Source: Frondihabitans sp. 762G35
GTDB lineage: Bacteria; Actinomycetota; Actinomycetes; Actinomycetales; Microbacteriaceae
Direction: 5' to 3'
Length of the DNA stretch: 64,000 nucleotides
Assembly (NCBI RefSeq): GCF_002074055.1
Contig: NZ_CP014619.1
Location: 2,108,001 to 2,172,000, forward strand
Shown one piece after another: positions 38,290-47,780 of this stretch (within the stretch, counting starts at the first letter, position 1; the number at the start of each line of letters is the position of its first letter). Position numbers and translations under genes: made by a program. The notes beneath the pieces were generated by a model. It did not search any database. It was not told the DNA's origin and was given only the letters and a program-made list of their open reading frames with translations.

Positions 38290-38742
38290 ATGGCCGAGCA
38301 GACAACGGGGGTACTCAGCGGCTCGTCGCCGCAGGGCTCCCCATCAGCATCGATCCCCGAGCCCCGCGCCGGGCGCTTTCAGGGAACCCTCTACCGGGGC
38401 CGCGAGGGCATGTGGTCGTGGGTCCTCCACCGCATCACCGGGGTCTCGATCTACTTCTTCCTCCTGGTGCACATCCTCGACACGGCTCTCGTCCGCGTCA
38501 GCCCCCAGGCGTACAACGCGGTGATCGGCACGTACAAGCACCCGATCATGGGTCTCGGCGAGACGGCTCTGGTCGCGGCGATCGGCTTCCACGCCCTCAA
38601 CGGGCTGCGGATCATCCTGATCGACTTCCTGCCCAACGGCACGAAGTACCAGAAGCTCCTCTTCTGGATCGTCATCGCCCTGTGGATCGTGCTGCTCATC
38701 GGCTTCGTCCCCCGCCAGCTCATGAACGTCTTCTCGGAGTAA
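38290..38742 (+). CDS. sdhC: Succinate dehydrogenase cytochrome b556 subunit
   Basis: SdhC is one of two membrane anchors of complex II that bind heme b and the quinone. The signature HRITGVSIYFFLLVHI follows a 40-residue cytoplasmic start; a second histidine lies in GFHALNGLRIILIDF. Three membrane helices are visible. I chose the ATG at 38290, with GGAGGG 6 nt upstream; the frame could also start at the TTG at 38284. The operon order is sdhC-D-A-B, with sdhD following after 4 bp. Confidence 0.93.
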   Translation: MAEQTTGVLSGSSPQGSPSASIPEPRAGRFQGTLYRGREGMWSWVLHRITGVSIYFFLLVHILDTALVRVSPQAYNAVIGTYKHPIMGLGETALVAAIGFHALNGLRIILIDFLPNGTKYQKLLFWIVIALWIVLLIGFVPRQLMNVFSE

Positions 38743-38746
38743 GCGC

Positions 38747-39211
38747 ATGGCCATCGACACCTCAGCACCCTCGACGATCGAGGCCCCGCGGTCCAAGCGA
38801 CCCGCCACACGCTCCACGAACTGGGAGAAGTGGGGCTGGATCTACATGCGCGGCAGCGGCGTCCTGCTCGTCGTGCTCATCTTCGCGCACCTCTTCACCA
38901 ACCTCATCGCCGGCCAGGGCGGCGTCAAGGCCATCGACTTCGCCTTCGTCGGCGGGAAGTGGTCGAACCCCTTCTGGCAGATCTGGGACACCCTCCTCCT
39001 CTGGCTCGCTCTCATCCACGGCTCCAACGGGATGCGCACGATCGTCAACGACTACGTCGCCAACCAGACCCTGCGCAAGGTCATGCTCGTCGCGCTCCTG
39101 GTGTCGAGCGTCGTCCTCATCCTCCTCGGAACGCTCGTGATCTACACGTTCTCGCCCTGCCCCGCCGGCGCCCTGCCCTCCGACCTGCCGTCGTTCTGCC
39201 CCGCGCAGTAG
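38747..39211 (+). CDS. sdhD: Succinate dehydrogenase membrane anchor subunit
   Basis: The 154-aa protein has three membrane helices and the motifs [21 protein letters not shown] and [16 protein letters not shown], with histidines placed for heme binding. Together with SdhC it anchors the SdhAB catalytic part and passes electrons to menaquinone. The C terminus ends with a short loop holding two cysteines. It is followed after 94 bp by sdhA. Confidence 0.92.
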   Translation: MAIDTSAPSTIEAPRSKRPATRSTNWEKWGWIYMRGSGVLLVVLIFAHLFTNLIAGQGGVKAIDFAFVGGKWSNPFWQIWDTLLLWLALIHGSNGMRTIVNDYVANQTLRKVMLVALLVSSVVLILLGTLVIYTFSPCPAGALPSDLPSFCPAQ

Positions 39212-39305
39212 CGAGCCCCGGGCGATAGCGCCCACCGCACCGACCGCGCAGCGGCCGCGACACGGCCAGCCAGCATCCCGCTCCACCTCTCAGACGGAAA
39301 GCACC

Positions 39306-41120
39306 GTGACAGACATCCCCGATTCGGCAACCGCCCCCACGACCGTTCGCGACGGCATCCACTACCACCAGCACGACATCGTCATCGTCGGCGCCGGCGG
39401 GGCGGGGATGCGCGCGGCCATCGAGGCCGGTCCGAACGCGTCGACCGCGGTCATCTCGAAGCTCTACCCGACGCGCTCCCACACGGGTGCGGCGCAGGGC
39501 GGCATGGCCGCCGCCCTCGCCAACGTCGAGGAGGACAACTGGGAGTGGCACACCTTCGACACCGTCAAGGGCGGCGACTACCTCGTCGACCAGGACGCCG
39601 CGGAGATCCTCGCCAAAGAGGCGATCGACGCGATCATCGACCTCGAGAACATGGGCCTGCCCTTCAACCGGACGCCCGACGGGAAGATCGACCAGCGCCG
39701 CTTCGGCGGTCACACGGCGGAGCACGGCAAGAGCCCCGTGCGGCGTTCCTGCTACGCGGCTGACCGCACGGGTCACATGATCCTGCAGACGCTTTACCAG
39801 AACTGCGTCAAGTTCGGCATCAACTTCTTCAACGAGTTCTACGTTCTCGACCTGATCATGACCGAGGTGGACGGCGAGCAGCGTCCCGCGGGCGTCGTCG
39901 CCTACGAGCTGGCCACGGGAGACCTCCACGTCTTCCAGGGCAAGGCCGTCATCTTCGCGACCGGAGGCTTCGGGAAGATCTACAAGACGACGTCCAACGC
40001 CCACACCCTCACGGGCGACGGCGTCGGGATCATCTGGCGCAAGGGCCTCCCGCTGGAGGACATGGAGTTCTTCCAGTTCCACCCGACCGGTCTCGCCGGG
40101 CTGGGCATCCTGCTCTCCGAGGCCGCCCGCGGTGAGGGCGCGATCCTCCGCAACAGCGAGGGCGAGCGCTTCATGGAGCGCTACGCCCCCACCATCAAGG
40201 ACCTCGCCCCGCGCGATATCGTCGCCCGCTGCATGCGCACCGAGATCCGCGAGGGCCGGGGGGCCGGTCCGAACAAGGACTACGTCTACCTCGACATCAC
40301 CCACCTCTCGCCCGAGGTCATCGACGCGAAGCTCCCCGACATCACCGAGTTCGCCCGCACGTACCTCGGCGTCGAGCCCTACACGGAGCCCGTGCCCGTC
40401 CTCCCGACGGCGCACTACGCGATGGGCGGCATCCCGACGAACGTCAACGCCGAGGTGCTGCTGAACAACGACACCACCGTCCCGGGTCTCTACGCCGCCG
40501 GCGAGTGCGCCTGCGTGAGCGTCCACGGCTCGAACCGCCTCGGCACCAACTCGCTGCTCGACATCAACGTCTTTGGCAAGCGCGCCGGCAAGAACGCCGT
40601 CGAGTACGTCAAGACGGCGGAGTTCGTCCCGCTGCCCGACGACGCGGCCGAGTTCGTCAAGGGCCTGGTCGACCAGGTGCGCAACGCCTCCGGGACCGAG
40701 CGCATCGCGGTCCTCCGCAAGGAGCTCCAGGACTCCATGGACGACAACGCCCAGGTATTCCGCACCGAGGAGACGCTGACCGAGGTCACGAAGGTGATCG
40801 AGTCGCTCCGCGAGCGCTACAAGAACATCTCCGTGCAAGACAAGGGGAAGCGCTTCAACACCGACCTCCTCGAGGCGATCGAGCTGGGCTTCCTGCTCGA
40901 CCTGGCCGAGGTCGTCGTCTACTCGGCTCGTTCTCGCACCGAGAGCCGCGGCGGTCACTTCCGCGAGGACTACCCGACGCGCGACGACGAGAAGTGGCTC
41001 GTGCACACCATGGCCTACCTGACCGGCGACGCCCACTCGGCCGACGCGGGCGACCACATCAAGCTCGACACCAAGCCGGTCGTCATCACGAACTACCAGC
41101 CGATGGAACGGAAGTACTGA
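39306..41120 (+). CDS. sdhA: Succinate dehydrogenase flavoprotein subunit
   Basis: SdhA oxidises succinate to fumarate using covalently bound FAD. The FAD motif [18 protein letters not shown], the flavinylation site [15 protein letters not shown], the substrate loop [12 protein letters not shown], the catalytic RGEGAILRN region and [13 protein letters not shown] are all present. The 604-aa length is standard. The GTG at 39306 has GGAAAG upstream. It is followed by sdhB after 1 bp. Confidence 0.97.
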   Translation: MTDIPDSATAPTTVRDGIHYHQHDIVIVGAGGAGMRAAIEAGPNASTAVISKLYPTRSHTGAAQGGMAAALANVEEDNWEWHTFDTVKGGDYLVDQDAAEILAKEAIDAIIDLENMGLPFNRTPDGKIDQRRFGGHTAEHGKSPVRRSCYAADRTGHMILQTLYQNCVKFGINFFNEFYVLDLIMTEVDGEQRPAGVVAYELATGDLHVFQGKAVIFATGGFGKIYKTTSNAHTLTGDGVGIIWRKGLPLEDMEFFQFHPTGLAGLGILLSEAARGEGAILRNSEGERFMERYAPTIKDLAPRDIVARCMRTEIREGRGAGPNKDYVYLDITHLSPEVIDAKLPDITEFARTYLGVEPYTEPVPVLPTAHYAMGGIPTNVNAEVLLNNDTTVPGLYAAGECACVSVHGSNRLGTNSLLDINVFGKRAGKNAVEYVKTAEFVPLPDDAAEFVKGLVDQVRNASGTERIAVLRKELQDSMDDNAQVFRTEETLTEVTKVIESLRERYKNISVQDKGKRFNTDLLEAIELGFLLDLAEVVVYSARSRTESRGGHFREDYPTRDDEKWLVHTMAYLTGDAHSADAGDHIKLDTKPVVITNYQPMERKY

Positions 41121-41121
41121 G

Positions 41122-41874
41122 ATGAGCACTGTCCTCGACGAGCGTCCGGCCGCGGCCGACGCGATCCAGAAGTTCACCGCGACCCTGGTCATCCGCCGGT
41201 TCGATCCCGAGACCGACTCCGAGCCGCGCTGGGAGGAGTTCAAGGTCGAGGTTCTTCCGACCGACCGGGTGCTCGACGCCCTGCACCAGATCAAGTGGGA
41301 GCAGGACGGCTCGCTGACCTTCCGCCGCTCCTGCGCCCACGGTGTCTGCGGCTCCGACGCCATGCGCATCAACGGCCGCAACCGGCTCGCCTGCAAGACC
41401 CTGATCAAGGACCTCGATCTCGACAAGCCCGTCTACGTCGAAGCCATCAAGGGTCTCCCCCTCGAGAAGGACCTCGTCGTCGACATGGAGCCGTTCTTCG
41501 CCTCCTACCGCGAGATCCAGCCCTTCCTCCAGGCCTCCTCGAAGCCCGAGAAGGAGCGCCTGCAGAGCGTCGAGCAGCGCGCCCGCTTCGACGACACCAC
41601 CAAGTGCATCCTCTGCGCCGCGTGCACCTCGTCGTGCCCGGTGTTCTGGACCGACGGGCAGTACTTCGGCCCGGCCGCGATCGTCAACGCGCACCGCTTC
41701 ATCTTCGACTCCCGCGACGAGGAGGCCAAGGTCCGCCTCGACATCCTCAACGACAAGGAGGGCGTCTGGCGCTGCCGCACGACCTTCAACTGCACCGAGG
41801 CCTGCCCCCGCGGCATCCAGGTGACGCAGGCGATCGCCGAGGTCAAGGCCGCCGTCCTGCGCGGTCACGCGTAG
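41122..41874 (+). CDS. sdhB: Succinate dehydrogenase iron-sulfur subunit
   Basis: SdhB carries electrons from FAD to the quinone through 2Fe-2S, 4Fe-4S and 3Fe-4S clusters. Cluster cysteines are visible in RRSCAHGVCGSDAM, in CILCAACTSSCPV and in FNCTEACPRGIQV. The 250-aa length is normal. It ends the operon and abuts, 1 bp away, the convergent unknown gene at 41876. Confidence 0.97.
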   Translation: MSTVLDERPAAADAIQKFTATLVIRRFDPETDSEPRWEEFKVEVLPTDRVLDALHQIKWEQDGSLTFRRSCAHGVCGSDAMRINGRNRLACKTLIKDLDLDKPVYVEAIKGLPLEKDLVVDMEPFFASYREIQPFLQASSKPEKERLQSVEQRARFDDTTKCILCAACTSSCPVFWTDGQYFGPAAIVNAHRFIFDSRDEEAKVRLDILNDKEGVWRCRTTFNCTEACPRGIQVTQAIAEVKAAVLRGHA

Positions 41875-41875
41875 G

Positions 41876-42220
41876 TCAGTCCTCCACGACGCACACCGCA
41901 TCGAGCCCGAGGGCGAGGCGGAGGGCGATCGACACGCCCGCCTCTCCCTCCGGGCCCCACGGCGCGAACGCGTCGGTCCACCAGAGTGGGACAGAGACCT
42001 CCGGGGCGTCCGGTAGGAGCCGCGCAACCTCGTCCGCGCATGAGACGCGTCTCGGCGGGTAGACGGTCAGCACCTCGACGTGGTCGGGTCCGATCACCTG
42101 CAGCGCCGCTCCGCCGTCGATCTCCCGGATCTCCGCGGCGCCCTCGATCCCCTCGGCCGCTCGGGCCAGGGCGTGGAGGTCGTGCGGCGCCTGGGCGAGG
42201 ACAGTGATCTCACGGGGCAT
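41876..42220 (-). CDS. Hypothetical protein (114 aa)
   Basis: No family is recognised. The protein is soluble and acidic, starting REITVLAQAPHDLHALARAA and containing a small alpha/beta pattern (ALQVIGPDHVEVLTVYPPRRV) and a WWTDAFAPWGPEGEAG motif. Its ATG lies inside the end of the upstream DUF6177-like gene (11-bp overlap), so the two are co-translated. It may be a partner or immunity protein, but that is inferred only from neighbours. Confidence 0.6.
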   Translation of the reverse strand: MPREITVLAQAPHDLHALARAAEGIEGAAEIREIDGGAALQVIGPDHVEVLTVYPPRRVSCADEVARLLPDAPEVSVPLWWTDAFAPWGPEGEAGVSIALRLALGLDAVCVVED

Positions 42221-43361
42221 CCTGCACCCCCTCCCCCAGTTTTCGATCGAGTTCCTCGAGGTCCGCGTGGAGGTCGTCCTCCCAGGCCTGCAGGAGCGGC
42301 GGAGAGAGCAGCGTCGTCAGCCTCTCCGATCCCACGGAATCGAGGGCGTCGTGCAGGGCGTCCCAGCCGGGATGCGCGGCGTCGCCGAGGGGCAGGAGGA
42401 ACGCCGGTCCCGCCGGACGCCCGACGACGTCGACGCGCTGCGCCTCGCCGAAGGCCGCCGCGGCCAGATCGAGTCGGCGCACCGACGGAGCCCCGATGAG
42501 GAGGACCAGGGGGTTCGGCGGCGGATAGGAGACGGCCCGGAACGTGCGGTCGGTCTCCCCCTCCCGGGCCAGGACGAGAGCGAACGTGGGGAGGGCCTCG
42601 CGGGCGAGGTCGCCGAGCGCGACCCGGACCCGGTCGACCGCCGCGTCGACACCGGCGGACCCGCCGGGCACGTCGGCCGTGAGCGCCACGGTCTCCTCGA
42701 TGCCGCGGTCGGTCACGCGCGCGGTGACGGCGGCCGAGAGGTGCCGCCCCTCGACGATGACGCGGGAGGTGTCGGGTGCGCGGTGGCGGGCATCCTGCGT
42801 CAGGACCCAGCGATCCCAGGCGTGGTCGAGGGGCTCGGAGCGGCCCCACGCTCGCGGCCGGTAGCCGCCGACGGCCTCGCAGAGGGCCTCGAGTGCCCCG
42901 CCGAGCAGGGTCTCGTGCGACGCGCGGTGGAGCACGGTGACGTCGACGCTGAGCTGTGTCGCCCGGTCGACGGGGTCCGATCCGCTCGGTGCGACCCGGT
43001 CCCCCGCCGCCTCGTCGGCCTCGCCGGCCTCGTCCCAGCCGATCACGGCCGACGGGTCCGCCGCGTCGAAGTCGTCGACATGGTCGCGCAGGATGCCCGT
43101 GACGCCGTCCCGATAGCCGGCGGCCGTCCGCACCAGCCAGGCACCGCCCGCGGCCGTGAGAGCGGCTCGGAGGCCGATGGTGATCCGTGAGCCCTCGGGG
43201 CTGACGATCACGACCCGGCGGCCGCCGATCGGGGGCCTCGCCAGGACGTCGGCGAGCGGACCGCTCAGTCGGATGACGCTCGCTCGTGTCTCGACGCGGA
43301 CGACACGCGCGGTGATCCCGTCGATGAGGGGATGGCGTATGGAGGTACCCACCCCTGCCAT
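42210..43361 (-). CDS. DUF6177-like protein of unknown function
   Basis: The 383-aa protein has an N-terminal domain with VVIVSPEGSRITIGLRAALTAAG and a C-terminal alpha/beta domain with THGIEE-like and LPTFALVLAREGETD stretches. It has no signal peptide or membrane helix. It resembles the actinobacterial DUF6177 group, members of which I recall near type VII secretion or polymorphic toxin genes; no such secretion genes are in this window. I chose the ATG at 43361 (MAGVGTS). It diverges from the immunity-like gene at 43500. Confidence 0.5.
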   Translation of the reverse strand: MAGVGTSIRHPLIDGITARVVRVETRASVIRLSGPLADVLARPPIGGRRVVIVSPEGSRITIGLRAALTAAGGAWLVRTAAGYRDGVTGILRDHVDDFDAADPSAVIGWDEAGEADEAAGDRVAPSGSDPVDRATQLSVDVTVLHRASHETLLGGALEALCEAVGGYRPRAWGRSEPLDHAWDRWVLTQDARHRAPDTSRVIVEGRHLSAAVTARVTDRGIEETVALTADVPGGSAGVDAAVDRVRVALGDLAREALPTFALVLAREGETDRTFRAVSYPPPNPLVLLIGAPSVRRLDLAAAAFGEAQRVDVVGRPAGPAFLLPLGDAAHPGWDALHDALDSVGSERLTTLLSPPLLQAWEDDLHADLEELDRKLGEGVQDAP

Positions 43362-43499
43362 TGTGCCCCGACGGACTCCGGTCCGGTCGGCGCTCGCCCA
43401 GGTTGACGTCCCGGCGCCGACCTCGGCACCCCGGTGATCGATAGGATCGAGGCCCGGCGGGAGGAGCCGGACCCCCGACCGCGACCGAGAGGCCACGCC

Positions 43500-44504
43500 A
43501 TGGATGCCGACACCGTCGACCACGACGACAGGGGCCACGACGCCAGGGGCCACGACGACACGCCCGAGGCCGACGAGCGCGCCGTTCTGCAGCAGCGGAT
43601 CGCGACGTCCCTCGCCGCCTCCCTGGCCGAGACGGAGTGGGCCGAGGGCGATCTCTTCTGGGCCGAGATCGGCGAGAGGATCATCGCCCGCCTGAGCACG
43701 CTCGACGCCGCGGGCACTCCCCACGACCACGCCGTCCCCCGCGACATCGACGACCTCGGACGCGCTCTGCGGCGTGCCATGGCCACACCGGAGAAGGGCA
43801 CCTGGTTCTCGCTCTCCCTGACGCTCGAGGCCGACGGCAGCTACACCGCCCGGTTCAACTTCGATCGGCGCGTCTACGACAACCCGTCGACGCCATTCTC
43901 GGCGGGCCGCCTCGGCGCCGTGCCGACCGACGCCGACTACACGCTCGACCTCGAGCGGTACCCCCGCGGGGCGCGCTACCAGCCCGCGTGGCTCGGGCTT
44001 CCCGCCGTGCAGCCGGCGCCGGAGTCATCGGTCACGGCACCGGCCCCCGCCGCGTCCGCGGCAGCCTCGTCGGCCGCCACCGAGGTGGGTCGCGGGACGT
44101 CCGGCCAGCCGCTCGTCCAGCCCCCGTACGACGTCCTCGAGGAGGCGTGGGGCTGGCCCGGGGTCTTCGCCAGCGTCTCCCAGCAGATCACGGCGGCCGT
44201 CGACGAGCGCGAGCCCGGCGAGCCGATGACGCGGACGCAGGCCGAGCAGGCGGGCCGGCACGTTCTCGCGGCCGTCGTCGCCGACGTTCTGGAGCCGCAC
44301 CGGCTCGCGACGATCCTGACGCTCCACGCCGAGGCGGTCCGCAGGAGACTCCTGCCGGAGGTCCCGGGCACGTCCGACCTCGACGCAAGCATCACGCTCC
44401 TGGAGGCACGCGGGGCGTCGTCGCCGACGCTCCTGGCCGTCGAGGCCGGCGTCTACGGCATCGTCGGCGACGTCGTCCGGGCCGAACTCGTCCGGCGCCT
44501 CTGA
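43500..44504 (+). CDS. Unknown protein with DUF600/immunity-like domain
   Basis: A histidine- and aspartate-rich start is followed by a region (residues 90-170) resembling YezG/DUF600-type immunity proteins: GTWFSLSLTLEADGSYTARFNFD, then a conserved DLERYPR. An alanine-rich linker joins a C-terminal helical domain (LAAVVADVLEPHRLATIL) with no recognised family. Total length 334 aa. The ATG at 43500 has GAGAGG 8 nt upstream. A toxin partner is not visible here. It may act with the two divergent unknown genes. Confidence 0.5.
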   Translation: MDADTVDHDDRGHDARGHDDTPEADERAVLQQRIATSLAASLAETEWAEGDLFWAEIGERIIARLSTLDAAGTPHDHAVPRDIDDLGRALRRAMATPEKGTWFSLSLTLEADGSYTARFNFDRRVYDNPSTPFSAGRLGAVPTDADYTLDLERYPRGARYQPAWLGLPAVQPAPESSVTAPAPAASAAASSAATEVGRGTSGQPLVQPPYDVLEEAWGWPGVFASVSQQITAAVDEREPGEPMTRTQAEQAGRHVLAAVVADVLEPHRLATILTLHAEAVRRRLLPEVPGTSDLDASITLLEARGASSPTLLAVEAGVYGIVGDVVRAELVRRL

Positions 44505-44526
44505 GCCTCCGCGGCTCCAGGCCCCA

Positions 44527-44554
44527 CGGCTCGTGGGCGCCGGTCGACGAGCCG
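44527..44554. terminator. Possible bidirectional hairpin between convergent genes
   Basis: CGGCTCGT (44527-44534) pairs with ACGAGCCG (44547-44554) around a 12-nt loop. It lies between the ends of the immunity-like gene and mtlD. No U-tract is visible. Confidence 0.35.
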
Positions 44555-44572
44555 CGTGCGGCCCGGACGTCG

Positions 44573-45745
44573 TCAGGACGCTCGCGCCGCCGCGATGCGC
44601 TCGGTGAAGGGCGCTACGAGCGGGTGCGACTCGTCGAGGCCCGTGATCCGGACCGCCAGGGCCGCATCCGCGATCGACGCGTCGGCGAGGAGAGCCTGGA
44701 GCTCGACGCTCTGCTCGTCGTCCGCCACGTCGAAGCGCAGCGCGGCGCCCATGGCGTCGAGGAGCGCGACCGGCTCGGTCCCGGTCTCGGCGATGGCCGC
44801 CGCCGGCGACACGAACCGCTCGTCGCGCGAGAGCTTGCGGAGGGGCTGGCGACCGACGCGTGTCACCGTGTCGGGCAGGTGGACGTTCTCGAAGCGCTGC
44901 AGGATCGCCGCGACGTAGGCCGCGTGCTCGGCGGGGTCGAGCTCGTGCCGGGCGATCAGGAGGTCGCTCGTCTCGCGGAGCACGGCCTCGACGGCGCTCC
45001 GCACGGCCGGGATCGCGATGGCGTCGGAGATCTTCTCGGCTCCGGCGACGAAGCCGTGGTAGGCGGTCGTCGCGTGACCCGTGTTGACGGTGAACAGCTT
45101 GCGCTCGATGGAGGCCTCGAGCCCGTCGACCCAGTGGACGCCCGGGATGTCCGGCTCGGCGCCGGCGAACGGGGTCCGGTCGATGGCCCACTCGAAGTAG
45201 GTCTCGACGGTGACGTCGAGGCCCTGCCCCTCGGCCTGCTGCGGGACGATGCGGTCGACGGCCGTGTTGGCGAAGGTGACCTTCGCCAGGGCCTCGGAGG
45301 CCTCGCCCCCCGGAAGCGCCGCCACGATGAACTCGCGGAGGCGGTCGGTCGCGTTGAGCGCGTTCTCGCAGGCCATGACGACCAGCGGGGCGGCGTCGGC
45401 GTCGCGCGCCTCCAGGCCCGCCGCGATGACGGGGGCGATGAAGCGGAGGACGTTCGGGCCCACGGCGCAGGTGACGATGTCCGCGCCGGCGATCTCGGAG
45501 ACGACGACCGGCTCGTTCGCCTGGCTGTTCAGAGCCCGGAACCGGGTCACCACGTGATCGGCGGCTCCTGCCCCGACCTCGTGCACCGTGTAGGAGGTCG
45601 CCGCCGCGAGCGAGTCGATCAACTCGGCGTTGACGTCCGCGAAGACGACCTCGTAGCCCGCCTCGTGCAGCAGCAGACCGACGAATCCGCGCCCGATGTT
45701 GCCGGCCCCGAAGTGGACGGCGACGGGGCTCGAGGAGGCCGTCAC
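44573..45745 (-). CDS. mtlD: Mannitol-1-phosphate 5-dehydrogenase
   Basis: It oxidises mannitol-1-phosphate from the PTS to fructose-6-phosphate with NAD. The N-terminal cofactor motif is [25 protein letters not shown], and family motifs [18 protein letters not shown] and [17 protein letters not shown] (catalytic lysine region) are present. The 390-aa length is normal. The GTG overlaps the mtlF stop (GTGA). It ends the mannitol operon. Confidence 0.95.
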   Translation of the reverse strand: MTASSSPVAVHFGAGNIGRGFVGLLLHEAGYEVVFADVNAELIDSLAAATSYTVHEVGAGAADHVVTRFRALNSQANEPVVVSEIAGADIVTCAVGPNVLRFIAPVIAAGLEARDADAAPLVVMACENALNATDRLREFIVAALPGGEASEALAKVTFANTAVDRIVPQQAEGQGLDVTVETYFEWAIDRTPFAGAEPDIPGVHWVDGLEASIERKLFTVNTGHATTAYHGFVAGAEKISDAIAIPAVRSAVEAVLRETSDLLIARHELDPAEHAAYVAAILQRFENVHLPDTVTRVGRQPLRKLSRDERFVSPAAAIAETGTEPVALLDAMGAALRFDVADDEQSVELQALLADASIADAALAVRITGLDESHPLVAPFTERIAAARAS

Positions 45746-46179
45746 TCGTTGACCGCTTCGAGCTGGGCGAAGATCTCGTCGACGCCCGCGGCGTCGCGGA
45801 GAGCCTGCACCTGGTCGTCGTCGGAGAACACGATGGCGATCTTCGACAGGATCTCGAGGTGCTCGTTCTCGATGCCGGCGATGCCGACGACGAAGCGGAC
45901 GTCGTTGCCGTCCCAGTCGATGGGCGTCGAGTAGCGGACGAACGAGAGCGCGGAGGCGAGGATGGCGTCCTTCGACTCGTTGGTGCCGTGCGGGATGGCG
46001 AGGAAGTTGCCCATGTAGGTCGAGACGCTCTTCTCGCGCTCGATCATCGCGGGCAGGTAGTCGAGGGTGACCGCTCCCGCCTCCACGAGGATGTCAGCCG
46101 CCTCGCGCATCGCCTCCGACTTGGTCGTGGCGGTGCCTTCGGCGCGGATCTGGCTCTTCTGGAGGACGGGAACGGTCAT
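45742..46179 (-). CDS. mtlF: PTS mannitol-specific IIA component
   Basis: The 145-aa IIA protein takes the phosphoryl group from HPr and gives it to the IIB domain of MtlA. The active histidine lies in [17 protein letters not shown]. Helices and strands follow the mannitol/fructose IIA pattern ([22 protein letters not shown]). It is located between mtlA and mtlD, 26 bp after mtlA. Confidence 0.95.
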   Translation of the reverse strand: MTVPVLQKSQIRAEGTATTKSEAMREAADILVEAGAVTLDYLPAMIEREKSVSTYMGNFLAIPHGTNESKDAILASALSFVRYSTPIDWDGNDVRFVVGIAGIENEHLEILSKIAIVFSDDDQVQALRDAAGVDEIFAQLEAVNE

Positions 46180-46205
46180 GGCCTCGTGCTGCTTTCTCTC
46201 GTGGA

Positions 46206-47732
46206 TCAGTTGTTGTGCTGGAGCTCGTCGACGACCTCGTCGTAGCGCGGCGAGTTCATGAAGTTGTCGACCGAGACGTGCTGGGCGGTCGGGTTCTTCT
46301 CGCGGGCTCGCGCCGTCAGATCCTGGTGCGTGATGATGAGCTCCTCGTCACCGGTCAGGTTGGCGATGGACTTGTTGACCACCGTAACCCCCTCGATGCC
46401 GGCCTTCTTGATCTTGTTGCGGAGGACGCTCGCACCCATGGCGCTCGAACCCATGCCGGCGTCGCAGGCGAAGACGATGTTCTCGATCTTCGTCGCGGTC
46501 GTCGTGCCGGAGCCCGTGCCGGTGGGAGCGGCGGCGCCGCCGCCCAGCAGGCCCGTGGTCGCGGCGTTGGCGTCGCGGCCCTTCATGCTCTGCATCTTGG
46601 CCAGGGCGGCGTCCATGTCGCCGGAGCCCTCGCGGGCCAGGTCGCGCTTGCGGCTCGCGATGAGCAGCAGCGAGGCGACGACACCGGAGACCGCGGCCGA
46701 CAGGACGACGGACAGGATCACGCCGACGTAGCTGTTGCGCTCGGTGTTCGCCAGGACCGCGATGATCGATCCGGGCGAGGCGGGGGCGACGAGGCCCGAG
46801 TTGAAGGCCACGTTGGTGCCGACGCCGGTCGCGCCACCGAGGATGACGGCGAGCAGGAGCTGCGGCTTCTGCAGCACGAAGGGGAAGTAGATCTCGTGGA
46901 TGCCACCGAAGAACTGGATCAGGATCGCACCGGGGGCGGAGGCGCGGGCCGAACCGATCCCGAAGAACGTGAAGGCCAGCAGGATGCCCAGGCCGGGGCC
47001 GGGGTTCGCCTCGAGCAGGAACAGGATCGACTTGCCGGTCGCCTGCGACTGCTGCGTGCCGAGCTGGTCGAGGACGCCGTGGTTGATCGCGTTGTTGAGG
47101 AAGAGGATCTTCGCCGGCTCGATGATGATGCTGGCGAGGGGCAGCAGGCCCGCGTTGATCAGGGTCTGCACCGCGTTGCCCAGGCCGACCGCGATCGCCT
47201 TGAACAGCGGGGCGAGCCAGAAGAAGCCGATGAGCGCCAGCGCGAAGCCGAGGATGCCGGCCGCGTAGTTGTTGACGAGCATCTCGAAGCCGGGCTTGAT
47301 CTTGCCGTCCCAGATCTTGTCGACCTGCTTGATCAGCCAGGCGCCGAGCGGCCCGCAGATCATCGCGCCGAGGATCATGATCGTGCCGTTGGCGCCGATG
47401 ATGACACCCATGGCCATGATCGAGCCGACGACCGCACCGCGGGTGTCGTAGACCATCCGGCCGCCCTGGAAGGCGATCGCGAGCGGGATGAGGTAGGTCA
47501 GGATCGGCCCGACGAGGCCGATGTTGGCCACCCCGTCGGTCGTGCCGAATCCGCCGAGGATTCCCACGGGCGTCCATCCGGTCTGGATGAAGAACGCCGT
47601 GATGAAGCCCCAGGCGATGAAGATGGCGATGTTCGGCATGACCATGCCGGAGAGGAACGCGCCGAATTTCTGGACGCGGACGCGAGCGCCCACTCCCTGC
47701 TTCGTCGACACGTCGGGAGACGTCGTTGTCAT
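46206..47732 (-). CDS. mtlA: PTS mannitol-specific IICB component
   Basis: The 508-aa permease has the membrane IIC domain (residues 20-355, with the conserved GGIHEIYFPFVL motif) followed by a glycine-rich linker. The IIB domain starts at about residue 415 and carries the phosphocysteine in ENIVFACDAGMGSSAMGAS. The IIA domain is separate (mtlF), the split arrangement common in Gram-positive bacteria. It imports mannitol and phosphorylates it to mannitol-1-phosphate, which mtlD uses. It is preceded by ptsI with a 48-bp gap. Confidence 0.95.
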   Translation of the reverse strand: MTTTSPDVSTKQGVGARVRVQKFGAFLSGMVMPNIAIFIAWGFITAFFIQTGWTPVGILGGFGTTDGVANIGLVGPILTYLIPLAIAFQGGRMVYDTRGAVVGSIMAMGVIIGANGTIMILGAMICGPLGAWLIKQVDKIWDGKIKPGFEMLVNNYAAGILGFALALIGFFWLAPLFKAIAVGLGNAVQTLINAGLLPLASIIIEPAKILFLNNAINHGVLDQLGTQQSQATGKSILFLLEANPGPGLGILLAFTFFGIGSARASAPGAILIQFFGGIHEIYFPFVLQKPQLLLAVILGGATGVGTNVAFNSGLVAPASPGSIIAVLANTERNSYVGVILSVVLSAAVSGVVASLLLIASRKRDLAREGSGDMDAALAKMQSMKGRDANAATTGLLGGGAAAPTGTGSGTTTATKIENIVFACDAGMGSSAMGASVLRNKIKKAGIEGVTVVNKSIANLTGDEELIITHQDLTARAREKNPTAQHVSVDNFMNSPRYDEVVDELQHNN

Positions 47733-47780
47733 TGTCGGATCCTTCTGATGGGGAGGGTTGATGTGATGGGGAGGGAGGGA

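Noticed and set aside
44527-45934. Plus-strand open frame opposite mtlD
   Set aside because: It is the tail of a 765-residue shadow frame in high-GC DNA; mtlD on the minus strand has full family motifs.
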